A model generated the notes under the pieces. It saw nothing but the letters and a program-made list of their open reading frames with translations. It was not told where the DNA came from and made no database searches. Shown here piece after piece: positions 6,728-13,372 of a stretch of DNA of 13,372 nucleotides; the stretch's first letter is position 1, and the number at the start of each line of letters is the position of its first letter. A program made the position numbers and the translations under genes. Source of the stretch: Spartobacteria bacterium (GTDB taxonomy: Bacteria; Verrucomicrobiota; Verrucomicrobiia; Chthoniobacterales; Terrimicrobiaceae); contig CANKXQ010000016.1 of the NCBI GenBank assembly GCA_947487745.1, forward strand, positions 1 through 13,372, read 5' to 3'.

Positions 6728-7030
6728 ATGCTTATGCAACGTAAAAGTGCGTTCTCCCGACGCGGACCTGATTTGGTTACCGAGGAACTGGTGGCAGTTC
6801 TTACTAAAAAGACCTCCTTCGAATTCAAGCAGTTGTTCGATCAGGTCCATGAGCGTCTGAAGGCTCGCAACGCAGCAAGTGGCGGCGAAGAGATGCTCCG
6901 CCTTCGAGCCTACGAGAAACTACAAAATCTTGTATCCCGAGGAATGGTTAAAAAGACCGGCAAAAAATACAAAGGCCTCGCCTCCTTGGCCAAGGCCCTG
7001 ACTCCCGACCCGATCCCGGTTGCCAAATAA
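6728..7030 (+). CDS. Small basic protein of unknown function, possible winged-helix fold
   Basis: One hundred residues, lysine- and arginine-rich, with no signal peptide and no membrane segment. It begins MLMQRKSAFSRRGPD; ATG 6734 (MQRKSAF) is an alternative start. Residues about 15-35 look helical (EELVAVLTKKTSFEFKQLF). The segment from about 55 to 85 (EMLRLRAYEKLQNLVSRG, then MVKKTGKKYKGL) resembles the recognition helix and wing of a small winged-helix domain, where a turn with Gly and basic residues follows the helix. That suggests nucleic-acid binding, but it is a pattern impression and not a family match. The upstream tract is AT-rich, and a strong terminator follows 29 nt after the stop codon, so it is a monocistronic unit. 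That makes it likely to be a real, well-expressed gene. No ribosome binding site is visible at either ATG. Confidence 0.75.
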   Translation: MLMQRKSAFSRRGPDLVTEELVAVLTKKTSFEFKQLFDQVHERLKARNAASGGEEMLRLRAYEKLQNLVSRGMVKKTGKKYKGLASLAKALTPDPIPVAK

Positions 7031-7059
7031 AAGAAAGCGTTCTTTTTCTACGGTGAAAT

Positions 7060-7096
7060 CCCCGACCCACAAAGGGTCGGGGTTTTTTGTTTTTTT
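7060..7096 (+). terminator. Strong intrinsic terminator after the small basic protein gene
   Basis: A perfect 9-bp GC-rich stem, CCCCGACCC (7060-7068) with GGGTCGGGG (7074-7082), closes an ACAAA loop and is followed by six T, G and seven more T. On the minus strand the tail is poor in T, so it serves mainly the + strand. Confidence 0.93.
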
Positions 7097-7116
7097 AGAG
7101 AGAAAGACTCCCTCGA

Positions 7117-7728
7117 TCAGGCGCTGTGGAGCTGGGGATTTTCCCTCAAGGCACGACGGGCCAGAGTCCAAACCGCCAAAAGCAACGCTCCAAAGATGAG
7201 GTCCGATACCAGCGCGTTGCGGTAGAACATCCAGGAAGGAGGAAAGCCTGGCAACCCTGTGGTGAGCGACATCCAAAGCCCGCTCAAGCCTCTCGGATAC
7301 GAGGGATTTCCGATCCACGCGGCGGTATTGGTCACGAGGTAAAAGAGGAGACCGCTGCCGATCAATGCGGAAAAGAATCGTGGCGTTGAGAAGGATGCTT
7401 TGGACAGAAGGCGGCCGATTCCAACAACTGCCAAAATGCAGGCCCAGGAAACAAACTGCGCCGAGCTGAATGCCGGGTATCCGAGGAGCACGGCCAAAGC
7501 CAGGTCGGAAACAAAGAGGATGCCGACAGGAACGATCCAAGCCAGAATGCCGGGCAGGAAAAGCCCGCCGCAAAAAGCTACAGCGGCCACAGGAGAGAAA
7601 TTTGGCAACTCCGGAAGAAGTCCAGCCCGAAGCACGCGGAATGCAGCAAGAAGTAAAATGCAAACGGCGACCAGAGCAACGACACCCGCCTCATTGCCGC
7701 CCTTGCGAAATGTGAGAAAACTTTTCAT
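7117..7728 (-). CDS. DUF6580-type integral membrane protein (ECF-transporter S-component-like)
   Basis: Predicted protein of 203 residues with about six hydrophobic segments, near residues 15-33, 46-59, 62-82, 92-106, 119-137 and 174-192. Conserved-looking motifs are LPNFSPVAAVAFCGG, PVGILFVSDLAL, FYLVTNTAAWIGNP and TTGLPGFPPSWMFYRNALVSDL. I recognise this pattern from DUF6580 proteins, which resemble the substrate-binding S-components of ECF vitamin transporters. The substrate is unknown, and no energising module (EcfA/EcfT) lies nearby. Start chosen at ATG 7728 (MKSFLTF); the frame is open further to 7809, but those residues are not membrane-protein-like and would crowd the 103-nt divergent gap with the metallo-hydrolase gene. 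Confidence 0.75.
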   Translation of the reverse strand: MKSFLTFRKGGNEAGVVALVAVCILLLAAFRVLRAGLLPELPNFSPVAAVAFCGGLFLPGILAWIVPVGILFVSDLALAVLLGYPAFSSAQFVSWACILAVVGIGRLLSKASFSTPRFFSALIGSGLLFYLVTNTAAWIGNPSYPRGLSGLWMSLTTGLPGFPPSWMFYRNALVSDLIFGALLLAVWTLARRALRENPQLHSA

Positions 7729-7831
7729 GTCCGAAGGCTCTATCTGTGCCGCATATCCACTGCAAGCCCTCTCTTGAGCGCCGATCTTCGACTCGCAAAC
7801 CCGAAGCATTTTTGATTACGATAAACAGCTC

Positions 7832-8614
7832 ATGATTCATGTCTCCATCCTCGCCAGCGGCAGCTCGGGAAACGCCATTCTTGCCAAGGCGGGAGGGACT
7901 TCAATTTTGATCGACGCAGGTCTCAGCGCGAAACGCCTCAACGAGCTTCTTGCTGGACTGGCGACGCCGCCAGAGGCGCTCGCAGGGATTCTTCTCACCC
8001 ACGAGCATGTGGACCATACACGCGGCCTCAAGGGACTTTGCGCAAAAAATGAAATCCCTGTTTTCACAAACCCACTCACCGCAGACAGCCTGCGCAAAGC
8101 CGGCATGCAAGCAGAGTGGCGCTACTTCTCAAGCGGAGCGGCCTTTCAAGCCGGGGACTTCAACATCCATCCCTTCTCCGTGCCGCACGATGCCGCCGAC
8201 CCTGTAGGATTCGTTCTAAGGCACGGCCCGTCATCCTTCGCCGTCCTCACCGATCTCGGACACACCCCGCGTCAGGTGGTGAACTCGACGCGCGGTGTCA
8301 ATGCCGTGCTCATCGAAGCGAACCACGACGAGACCCTCCTGCAAAATGATCAGAAGCGTCCCTGGTCCGTTAAGCAACGCATCCTCTCCCGTCACGGCCA
8401 CCTCTCCAATCAAGCCGCAGCCAATCTCATTGCCGAAATCGCAAGCCCCGACCTGCACCATGTCCTCCTCGCGCATCTCAGCGACGACTGCAACGCACCG
8501 GCACTCGCCGCCGGCACGATTCTTGAAAAGCTCCAAGCTACCGGAAACAACCACACCCGCGTCCATTGCCCGGGCGCCGAAGGATTCCCCCTGCCCCACA
8601 CAATCGCGGTCTGA
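7832..8614 (+). CDS. MBL-fold metallo-hydrolase, YycJ/WalJ type
   Basis: Cytoplasmic metallo-beta-lactamase-fold protein of 260 residues. It opens with the family hallmark SILASGSSGNA. The metal site is complete: THEHVDH (H57, H59, D61, H62), H119 in VPHDA, D141 in LTDLGH and H215 in AHLS. EANHD (the usual form is ESNHD) and HGHLSN are also typical of the YycJ/WalJ group. In Firmicutes WalJ is linked to coordination of cell-wall metabolism and DNA replication, and a 5'-to-3' exonuclease activity has been reported for YycJ; here no WalRK genes are adjacent, so the cellular role is open. The gene is divergent from the DUF6580 gene and converges on menH with a 33-nt gap that contains no recognisable terminator. 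Confidence 0.9.
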   Translation: MIHVSILASGSSGNAILAKAGGTSILIDAGLSAKRLNELLAGLATPPEALAGILLTHEHVDHTRGLKGLCAKNEIPVFTNPLTADSLRKAGMQAEWRYFSSGAAFQAGDFNIHPFSVPHDAADPVGFVLRHGPSSFAVLTDLGHTPRQVVNSTRGVNAVLIEANHDETLLQNDQKRPWSVKQRILSRHGHLSNQAAANLIAEIASPDLHHVLLAHLSDDCNAPALAAGTILEKLQATGNNHTRVHCPGAEGFPLPHTIAV

Positions 8615-8647
8615 AGCTTTCGCGCACGATCACCACGCCGCGCGGGA

Positions 8648-9448
8648 TCACTTGTATTGGTTGAGAAAAGCAGCCATGGCGCGCGCCACTTCTTGGGGCT
8701 TTTCCATGAGAAGCTGATGTCCGGCTCCGGGAACGACCATATGCTCGGCATTCTGAAATCCAGCCTGCATTCGCTCAGCGGTCGCTGTGTATTTTGTATC
8801 GACCTCGCCACTGAGCATTAGGGTGCGACCCGGATAAAAAGGTAAAGTAAACCAATGCGAAGGCATCCTGCCGGAGCTCCAGGTCTCGAGACATGCCGCC
8901 ATGCGGACAGGGTCACGCCGTTGGCGGGAGGTCACAAATCTTTCCAAATCGTCGCCTAGTCGAGCGGGGGATGCAAAGACCGGTTGATGCCACCACTCGC
9001 GCAAAAATCCGGCAAAATCTCCGCCCGAGCGGAGCCTTGATGCGAGGGCCGAATCAGAATCCACCCGGCGAGCACGCTCTGCTTCATCATCGATTCCAGC
9101 CGTGGTGGAGACTCCGATAAAAACAGGAAAGGCCTCAGGGAAAGAAAGGGCTGTTTGAAGCCCCAAACGCCCGCCCAAAGAGTATCCAGCAATCGCAGCT
9201 GTGCCCCACCCCTCGGCGGCCACAAAATCACGCAAGGATTGGGAAAATTCATCGGCCGATGGACAAATCCAACCAAGATTCTCCTCGGAATGGCCTGGCA
9301 GGTCGATCAGGGCAAGTTGCCATTCCGGCGCGTGCACGAGGAATGCATCTGCAAATTCCGCCCAATCACTCCCCTCGCCCAGGAACCCGTGGAGGCAGAG
9401 CAAGACGCTCCCACCAGTGCCGCGAGAATGAAATTTCAGTCGACCCAT
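8648..9448 (-). CDS. menH: 2-succinyl-6-hydroxy-2,4-cyclohexadiene-1-carboxylate synthase (MenH)
   Basis: Alpha/beta-hydrolase that eliminates pyruvate from SEPHCHC to give SHCHC, the third step of menaquinone synthesis. The 266-residue protein has LHGFLG (oxyanion region), GYSLGGR (nucleophile S90), D217 in GEVD and H244 in GAGHQ, which together form the catalytic triad. The charged run ERARRVDSDSALASRL matches the MenH cap segment. Start ATG 9448 lies inside the end of menD (13-nt overlap), so translation is probably coupled. The frame is open upstream to 9523, but that stretch is menD in another frame. Position directly after menD supports MenH over a generic hydrolase. Confidence 0.92.
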   Translation of the reverse strand: MGRLKFHSRGTGGSVLLCLHGFLGEGSDWAEFADAFLVHAPEWQLALIDLPGHSEENLGWICPSADEFSQSLRDFVAAEGWGTAAIAGYSLGGRLGLQTALSFPEAFPVFIGVSTTAGIDDEAERARRVDSDSALASRLRSGGDFAGFLREWWHQPVFASPARLGDDLERFVTSRQRRDPVRMAACLETWSSGRMPSHWFTLPFYPGRTLMLSGEVDTKYTATAERMQAGFQNAEHMVVPGAGHQLLMEKPQEVARAMAAFLNQYK

Positions 9449-11115
9449 GACAGCGAGATATCCCTGCAAGCCTCGGTCATTCGAAGGTGCAGCGCGTGGT
9501 TTTCCGTGCGGTCTGTGTGGCACTCGAGAATTAGCGGCGCGGAATGGCGCTCTGCGAGGAATGTGCGGAGTTCAGAGAGTGAGGCCACTTGATGATATTC
9601 CATTCCGAATTGCTGTGCGGCTCCGCGAAATTCCCATGCATGGGGAGTTTCCAGCAATCTCTCCTCCACATCGATCGGCAGAAAACGGAAAATGCCGCCA
9701 CCGCCATTGTTGATGATCACCAGCGTGACGGGCAATCCCTGCAGGAGCGGAAGGGAATTCAAGTCGTGCAGTGCGGCAAGGTCACCCATGACGGCCAGAA
9801 GGGGAGACGCGCAGCCGAGAGCCAAACCAGCCACAGTGGCGATATTGCCGTCGATCCCACTGGCTCCCCGGTTGGCAAAAACATGGACCACATTCTTCGA
9901 AAACGCCGCCACAGAAGAATCAAAATCCCGAATCGGCATCGAATTTCCAAGGAACACTGGCCAACATGTCCCGATAGCGACATCGGCCAAAGCGCGCAGA
10001 ATCGCCGGTTCGCTGAGGGCGTCCTCCTGAGACAATTCCGCCTCGATTGCAGCAGCAACAGCCACATCCGCCCTGCGCCACGACTCGATCCAAGTGTCGG
10101 CGGCCTTCGGTAGAGCGATGGACTTCACGGTTTCGCAAAACAACTGAATCCCGGCACGGAGGAAAACGGGTTGCTGATCCCACGGATCAAGGCGTTCAGG
10201 AAACATCCGCACTTGCAGACAGTCCGCACCGCGACATGCCGACAACCATTTTCCGAGACGCTTCGAAACAAGCGCGCCTCCAAAATGCAGCACCCGTTCC
10301 GGCGGGGGGACATCGTGGCGATGGAGAATCCAATCCGCATGGCGAATGATCTCAGGCCGCAAACGCGCCCCCGAAGCGGCATCCGCAATGACCGGCCAGC
10401 CCATTGTTTTTGCCAAATCCAAAATGGCACCCACCTTGTCCTGCTCCCCTACAGGCAATCGACCGATCACGACTACGCCGCGACCGGATGCGAACCTCTG
10501 AAAATCGAAGTCGGCTGGCCAATCGAAAAGCGACGAATTCGCAACCTTTGAGCAGTCGATTTTTTCATCCACCGCAGCACCCCCGCTTTCGAGTAACGGC
10601 TCGCGGAATGGAACATTCAAATGCACCGGCCCCGACTGGGGACCCACAGCCATCGCAACAACCTCCGAAAGCACATCAGAGAGACGCGAGAGGACTCTCG
10701 CATCCTGCGCACATGGCAAATCCACCGCATGCCGGACGAAACCGCCGAAGAGACCGGGCTGTTGAATCGTTTGGTTAGCCCCGCTGCCACGGAGTTCTGG
10801 CGGACGGTCGGCTGTCAGATAAATGAGTGGAACATTTGAGTGAAAAGCTTCGACGCAGGCGGGCAGGAGATTTGCCACGGCAGAGCCGCTGGTGGTCACG
10901 CACACTGCGGGGCGTCCGGTTGCCATCGACCATCCCAGAGCGGCAAAGGCCATGCCGCGTTCGTCGTAGTGTGTGGTCACATTGAGTCCACTCAGAGCGG
11001 CAACCAACGGGGCGCTGCGCGCTCCGGGGCTGAGAAAAAACCGATCGGCGCCGAGTTGGCAAAGGCCATCCACAAGCGCCTGCCCCCATGCACGGTTGGA
11101 CAACGAACCGCTCAT
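9436..11115 (-). CDS. menD: SEPHCHC synthase (MenD, thiamine diphosphate enzyme)
   Basis: Joins isochorismate and 2-oxoglutarate, with loss of CO2, to form SEPHCHC. The 559-residue protein has normal MenD length and domain order. The N-terminal half has LSPGARSAPL (substrate Arg), HYDERGMAF with catalytic glutamate E52, TSGSAVANLLPACVEA and LTADRPPELRGSGANQTI. The C-terminal half has FANRGASGIDGNIAT and the ThDP/Mg2+ motif MGDLAALHDLNSL, followed by INNGGGGIF. ATGA overlap with menF at its start and a 13-nt overlap with menH at its end make a tight operon. All ThDP-binding and catalytic residues I looked for are present. Confidence 0.97.
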   Translation of the reverse strand: MSGSLSNRAWGQALVDGLCQLGADRFFLSPGARSAPLVAALSGLNVTTHYDERGMAFAALGWSMATGRPAVCVTTSGSAVANLLPACVEAFHSNVPLIYLTADRPPELRGSGANQTIQQPGLFGGFVRHAVDLPCAQDARVLSRLSDVLSEVVAMAVGPQSGPVHLNVPFREPLLESGGAAVDEKIDCSKVANSSLFDWPADFDFQRFASGRGVVVIGRLPVGEQDKVGAILDLAKTMGWPVIADAASGARLRPEIIRHADWILHRHDVPPPERVLHFGGALVSKRLGKWLSACRGADCLQVRMFPERLDPWDQQPVFLRAGIQLFCETVKSIALPKAADTWIESWRRADVAVAAAIEAELSQEDALSEPAILRALADVAIGTCWPVFLGNSMPIRDFDSSVAAFSKNVVHVFANRGASGIDGNIATVAGLALGCASPLLAVMGDLAALHDLNSLPLLQGLPVTLVIINNGGGGIFRFLPIDVEERLLETPHAWEFRGAAQQFGMEYHQVASLSELRTFLAERHSAPLILECHTDRTENHALHLRMTEACRDISLSWVD

Positions 11116-12437
11116 GCCGAAAGCACATTCAAGACGCCCGAGATTTTATCCTCGAGTTCGAACCATTCCTTCTCGGGATCGGACCCTTCAACAATCCCCG
11201 CTCCTGCGAAAACTTCGACCTGGGATCCTTTCGCCAGCATCGAGCGGATTGCGACGGCAAATTCGGCGGAGTCCCTCGAGACGCATCCAAACGGACCGGC
11301 ATACCAACCCCTGTCGAATTTCTCCTTGTCCAAAATGAAACGCATCGCATCAGCGACAGGCGCTCCGCATGTAGCCGGTGTGGGATGGAAGGCTTCGAGG
11401 ATCGAGGCGTCATCCACCGCACCGCGCAGTGTTCCGGAAACGGCGGTGCGGAGATGTTGCACCCGGGAAAGCTTCAGCACACCGGGCTTCTCATCGCAGG
11501 CGTAATCGACGCAGAGGCTGCGGAAGGTTTTCTCCAGAGCCTCCACGACAAGGCGGTGTTCCAGTTGTTCCTTCGAAACCTTCAAGAGCTGGGATTCCAA
11601 CCTTTCGTCCTCAGCGGCATCCAAGCTGCGCGGGCGGGTTCCCGCGACGGCCTCGCTCTCGAGACGCGCCCCGATGCGGCGGTAGAGCAACTCCGGACTC
11701 GCTCCGAGAAAAGCCCCAGCCTCTGCGGAGGGCTGGAACGAAAAGTGGAAACAAGCCGGAGCGGCTCCCATCAGCACCGAGAGCAGCACTTGGGGCGATA
11801 CCTTTTCCACAAGATCGAGTGTCGATCGCCGGGCCAAAACCACCTTTCTCAACGGACCCGAGCTGAAGCCCTCCAACGCGGCCTCCACGGCCGAAGACCA
11901 TTGGGTAAAATTCGGTATGTCCCAACGCGTGAGGACGGCAGGCTGGTGCGGCGGCGGGCACTCGCCGAGCGCCTCCACCCAATCCTCCAACTCGTCCACC
12001 CCGTCATTGCCTCCAGCCAGATTCATCGCGAGCACGGTGCGCCCGCCGGCATGAATGATCTCGGCCCTCGGAATAAAAAAGTAGCGCTCGGGAAATTCCC
12101 TCCAACCCCCCGATGCCTCCGCCGCTGCAGCAAAGCGCTCACCGCCGAAAAGTCGCACGCCCTCATCGGCACCATCCAAGAGCGGCAACAAATCCCGCAA
12201 TCCGCCTCCCCGCAATTCCCCCACCGCCAGCGTTTGTGCCGCACCAGAGCGCGATCTCCAGAAGACCTTGGGATAAATCGCTGCGGCATCCAGCCACAGC
12301 GGCGAGAATCCCCCCAAATCCTCAAGATCCCACTCGTAGCGGCGGATACCGGAGAAGGAAATCCGCGCTCCTGCCACAAGCCCACGCAGGTCGGGACGCG
12401 TTCCTGCACGAAGACTGGAGCTGTGATGAAAAACCAT
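11112..12437 (-). CDS. menF: Isochorismate synthase (MenF)
   Basis: Converts chorismate to isochorismate, the committed step into menaquinone. The 441-residue protein has the chorismate-binding fold in its C-terminal part: KVVLARR with K198 (equivalent to the E. coli MenF base K190), FLGASPELLYRR with E249 (equivalent to E240), AGTRPR, KEQLEH, FHPTPATCG, WYAGPFG and AGAGIVEGSDPEKEW. The acid-base pair typical of isochorismate synthases is present, which favours this over anthranilate or ADC synthase. ATG 12437 was chosen; the frame is also open from TTG 12458, with no clear ribosome binding site at either. It is the first gene of the operon and its stop overlaps the menD start as ATGA. The 154-nt gap to the divergent thioesterase gene should hold both promoters, but I see no convincing pair. 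Confidence 0.94.
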   Translation of the reverse strand: MVFHHSSSLRAGTRPDLRGLVAGARISFSGIRRYEWDLEDLGGFSPLWLDAAAIYPKVFWRSRSGAAQTLAVGELRGGGLRDLLPLLDGADEGVRLFGGERFAAAAEASGGWREFPERYFFIPRAEIIHAGGRTVLAMNLAGGNDGVDELEDWVEALGECPPPHQPAVLTRWDIPNFTQWSSAVEAALEGFSSGPLRKVVLARRSTLDLVEKVSPQVLLSVLMGAAPACFHFSFQPSAEAGAFLGASPELLYRRIGARLESEAVAGTRPRSLDAAEDERLESQLLKVSKEQLEHRLVVEALEKTFRSLCVDYACDEKPGVLKLSRVQHLRTAVSGTLRGAVDDASILEAFHPTPATCGAPVADAMRFILDKEKFDRGWYAGPFGCVSRDSAEFAVAIRSMLAKGSQVEVFAGAGIVEGSDPEKEWFELEDKISGVLNVLSA

Positions 12438-12591
12438 AGAGGGCGGGCATTCTTCCAAAGACCGGCGCAGGATGCGATAGGGGATTTAACTCCTGGCGGC
12501 AACATCGGCGGTATGATCCTTTACGCACAGCAGCCCTGTGGCGTTGTGGATTCCTTTCCCTGCCGAATGAAAACAGATAGACAATGGCGGC

Positions 12592-12999
12592 ATGCCAGCT
12601 TCAGCACACCATGTCTACCGGCGATCCATCCGCTTCGCCGATACCGATGCCGCCGGAGTCGCCCACTTCTCGCGCCTGTTGGTGATCATCGAGGAAGCGG
12701 TTCACGATTTTTTTCAAAGCCGGGGCGTGCCCATTCTGGATGCGGCAACCGCTTGGCCCTTCGTTTCCATTCATGCCGACTACTCGGCAGGGTGCAGGTT
12801 CCAGGATGAAATCACGGTCTCTCTGAGCATTGATCAAATTGGCACCTCATCACTTGGTTTTTCATTCACAGCCGCAAAAGCAGATGGCACCGCATGCTTT
12901 GGCGGCAAGGCCACGCTCTGCCATATCGACCCGGCACTCCATGCCCCTGCGCCCATCCCGGCTAAAACAAGGGATGCGCTCGGCGCGACTCCCGAGTAA
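12592..12999 (+). CDS. menI: Hot-dog fold acyl-CoA thioesterase, probable DHNA-CoA hydrolase (MenI type)
   Basis: A 135-residue 4HBT-family thioesterase. RFADTDAAGVAHFSRLL carries the catalytic Asp and the DxxGVxxF motif of the family, followed by IIEEAVHDFF. The same motif is seen in cyanobacterial Slr0204, the 1,4-dihydroxy-2-naphthoyl-CoA thioesterase. The gene is divergent from menFDH, and this pathway needs a DHNA-CoA hydrolase between menB and menA, so that is the likely substrate. This step is inference: 4HBT enzymes of this length also act on 4-hydroxybenzoyl-CoA or on Tol-Pal-linked acyl-CoAs (YbgC). GGCGGC just before the ATG is not a usual ribosome binding site. The downstream permease gene begins 16 nt after the stop codon, so the two may share a transcript. 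Confidence 0.8.
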   Translation: MPASAHHVYRRSIRFADTDAAGVAHFSRLLVIIEEAVHDFFQSRGVPILDAATAWPFVSIHADYSAGCRFQDEITVSLSIDQIGTSSLGFSFTAAKADGTACFGGKATLCHIDPALHAPAPIPAKTRDALGATPE

Positions 13000-13015
13000 T
13001 CGTATCACACGACCC

Positions 13016-13372
13016 ATGCCGAAAAGTTTCAGTCTTTTTCTCGCCCTGCGCTACCTCAAGCCCAAGCGCACCTTTCTTTCGATCATCACCCTCGTTTCGA
13101 TTCTCGGCGTCACGCTCGGGATCATGGTTTTGATTTTGGTCATCTCGGTGATGACAGGCTTCGAGCAGGAGCTCCGCCGCAAGGTCATCGGCTTCGATGC
13201 CCATGTCATCGTGAGCAACGGCGGGGTTTTGGAAAACTGGGAGGCCACGGCAGAGCAGGCGATGAAAAATCCGCATGTCAAAGCCGCCGCGCCATTCGTC
13301 CAAGGCCCGGTGATTGTGGAATATCAAAACCGCCGCCTGGCTCCAAAAATCCGGGGCGTCGATGCCGAACTC
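13016..13372 (+). CDS. LolC/LolE-type lipoprotein-releasing ABC transporter permease, N-terminal part
   Basis: The first 119 codons are in the window and the frame is open to the right edge. The protein starts MPKSFSLFLALRYLKPKR, a cytoplasmic basic lead-in, then has one long membrane helix at about residues 21-46 (FLSIITLVSILGVTLGIMVL onward). SVMTGFEQELRRKVIGFDAHV and the start of a periplasmic MacB-like domain follow (AAAPFVQGPVIVE, IRGVDAEL). This is the standard N-terminus of LolC/LolE permeases, which with LolD extract lipoproteins from the inner membrane for delivery to the outer membrane. LolC and LolE cannot be told apart here. It implies a Gram-negative type envelope. Confidence 0.93.
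   Translation, partial: MPKSFSLFLALRYLKPKRTFLSIITLVSILGVTLGIMVLILVISVMTGFEQELRRKVIGFDAHVIVSNGGVLENWEATAEQAMKNPHVKAAAPFVQGPVIVEYQNRRLAPKIRGVDAEL

Noticed and set aside
6550-6744. 64-codon + strand frame through the AT-rich tract
   Set aside because: It has no ribosome binding site, overlaps the start of the 100-residue gene in another frame and spans the change in base composition. Its hydrophobic stretch comes simply from the T-rich DNA.
6920-7663. 247-codon minus-strand frame overlapping the DUF6580 gene
   Set aside because: Same strand as the DUF6580 gene but another frame; it also crosses the strong + strand terminator and the small basic protein gene. The DUF6580 frame has clear membrane helices and motifs, and this one has none.
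11088-12809. 573-codon + strand open frame opposite menF and running into the thioesterase gene
   Set aside because: It is antisense to a complete MenF with all catalytic motifs, and overlaps menI. Its translation is rich in Arg, His, Pro and Ser with no recognisable motif, as expected of a shadow frame in GC-rich coding DNA.
1-13372. CRISPR array, insertion sequence, phage or defence island
   Set aside because: I saw no regularly spaced repeats, no transposase or integrase motifs and no defence-gene families; all sizeable genes fit housekeeping roles.

Overview
The window looks like chromosomal core-genome DNA from a member of Verrucomicrobiota (PVC superphylum). The main reasons are a long GreA fused to a large N-terminal region, as in chlamydiae and their relatives, a GC-rich gene set with very few Shine-Dalgarno sites, and a chorismate-dependent menaquinone pathway. 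The organism assignment is inference from gene content; no rRNA is present. I see no phage, transposon, CRISPR array or defence locus.

Layout. At the left edge is the 5' part of a minus-strand NUDIX-like gene, divergent from the long greA-type gene (+). The greA-type gene converges on trpS (-) across a strong bidirectional terminator and a dispersed repeat. trpS is divergent from a secreted DD-carboxypeptidase gene, which is followed at 9 nt by pfkA (+). pfkA converges on menG/ubiE (-) across a second copy of the same repeat flanked by opposite-facing hairpin terminators. tRNA-Leu(CAG) lies just upstream of menG on the same strand. An AT-rich segment precedes a 100-residue basic protein of unknown function (+) with its own strong terminator. 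Then come a DUF6580-type membrane protein gene (-), divergent from a WalJ/YycJ-type metallo-hydrolase gene (+), and an overlapping minus-strand operon menF-menD-menH. Divergent from menF is a hot-dog thioesterase gene of the MenI type (+), followed by the start of a LolC/LolE-type permease gene that runs off the right edge.

How the genes work together. menF, menD and menH supply the first three steps of menaquinone synthesis, from chorismate to SHCHC. The thioesterase probably hydrolyses DHNA-CoA, and menG does the final methylation. menC, menE, menB and menA must lie elsewhere. The other genes cover transcript-cleavage, Trp-tRNA charging, peptidoglycan trimming, glycolysis and lipoprotein export; the last implies a two-membrane envelope.

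The least explained parts are the two-copy intergenic repeat at convergent gene ends (2326-2397 and 5546-5616), the AT-rich leader with an 8-codon mini-ORF ahead of the small basic protein, and the large uncharacterised N-terminal part of the GreA fusion. I did not find a clearly new multi-gene system.
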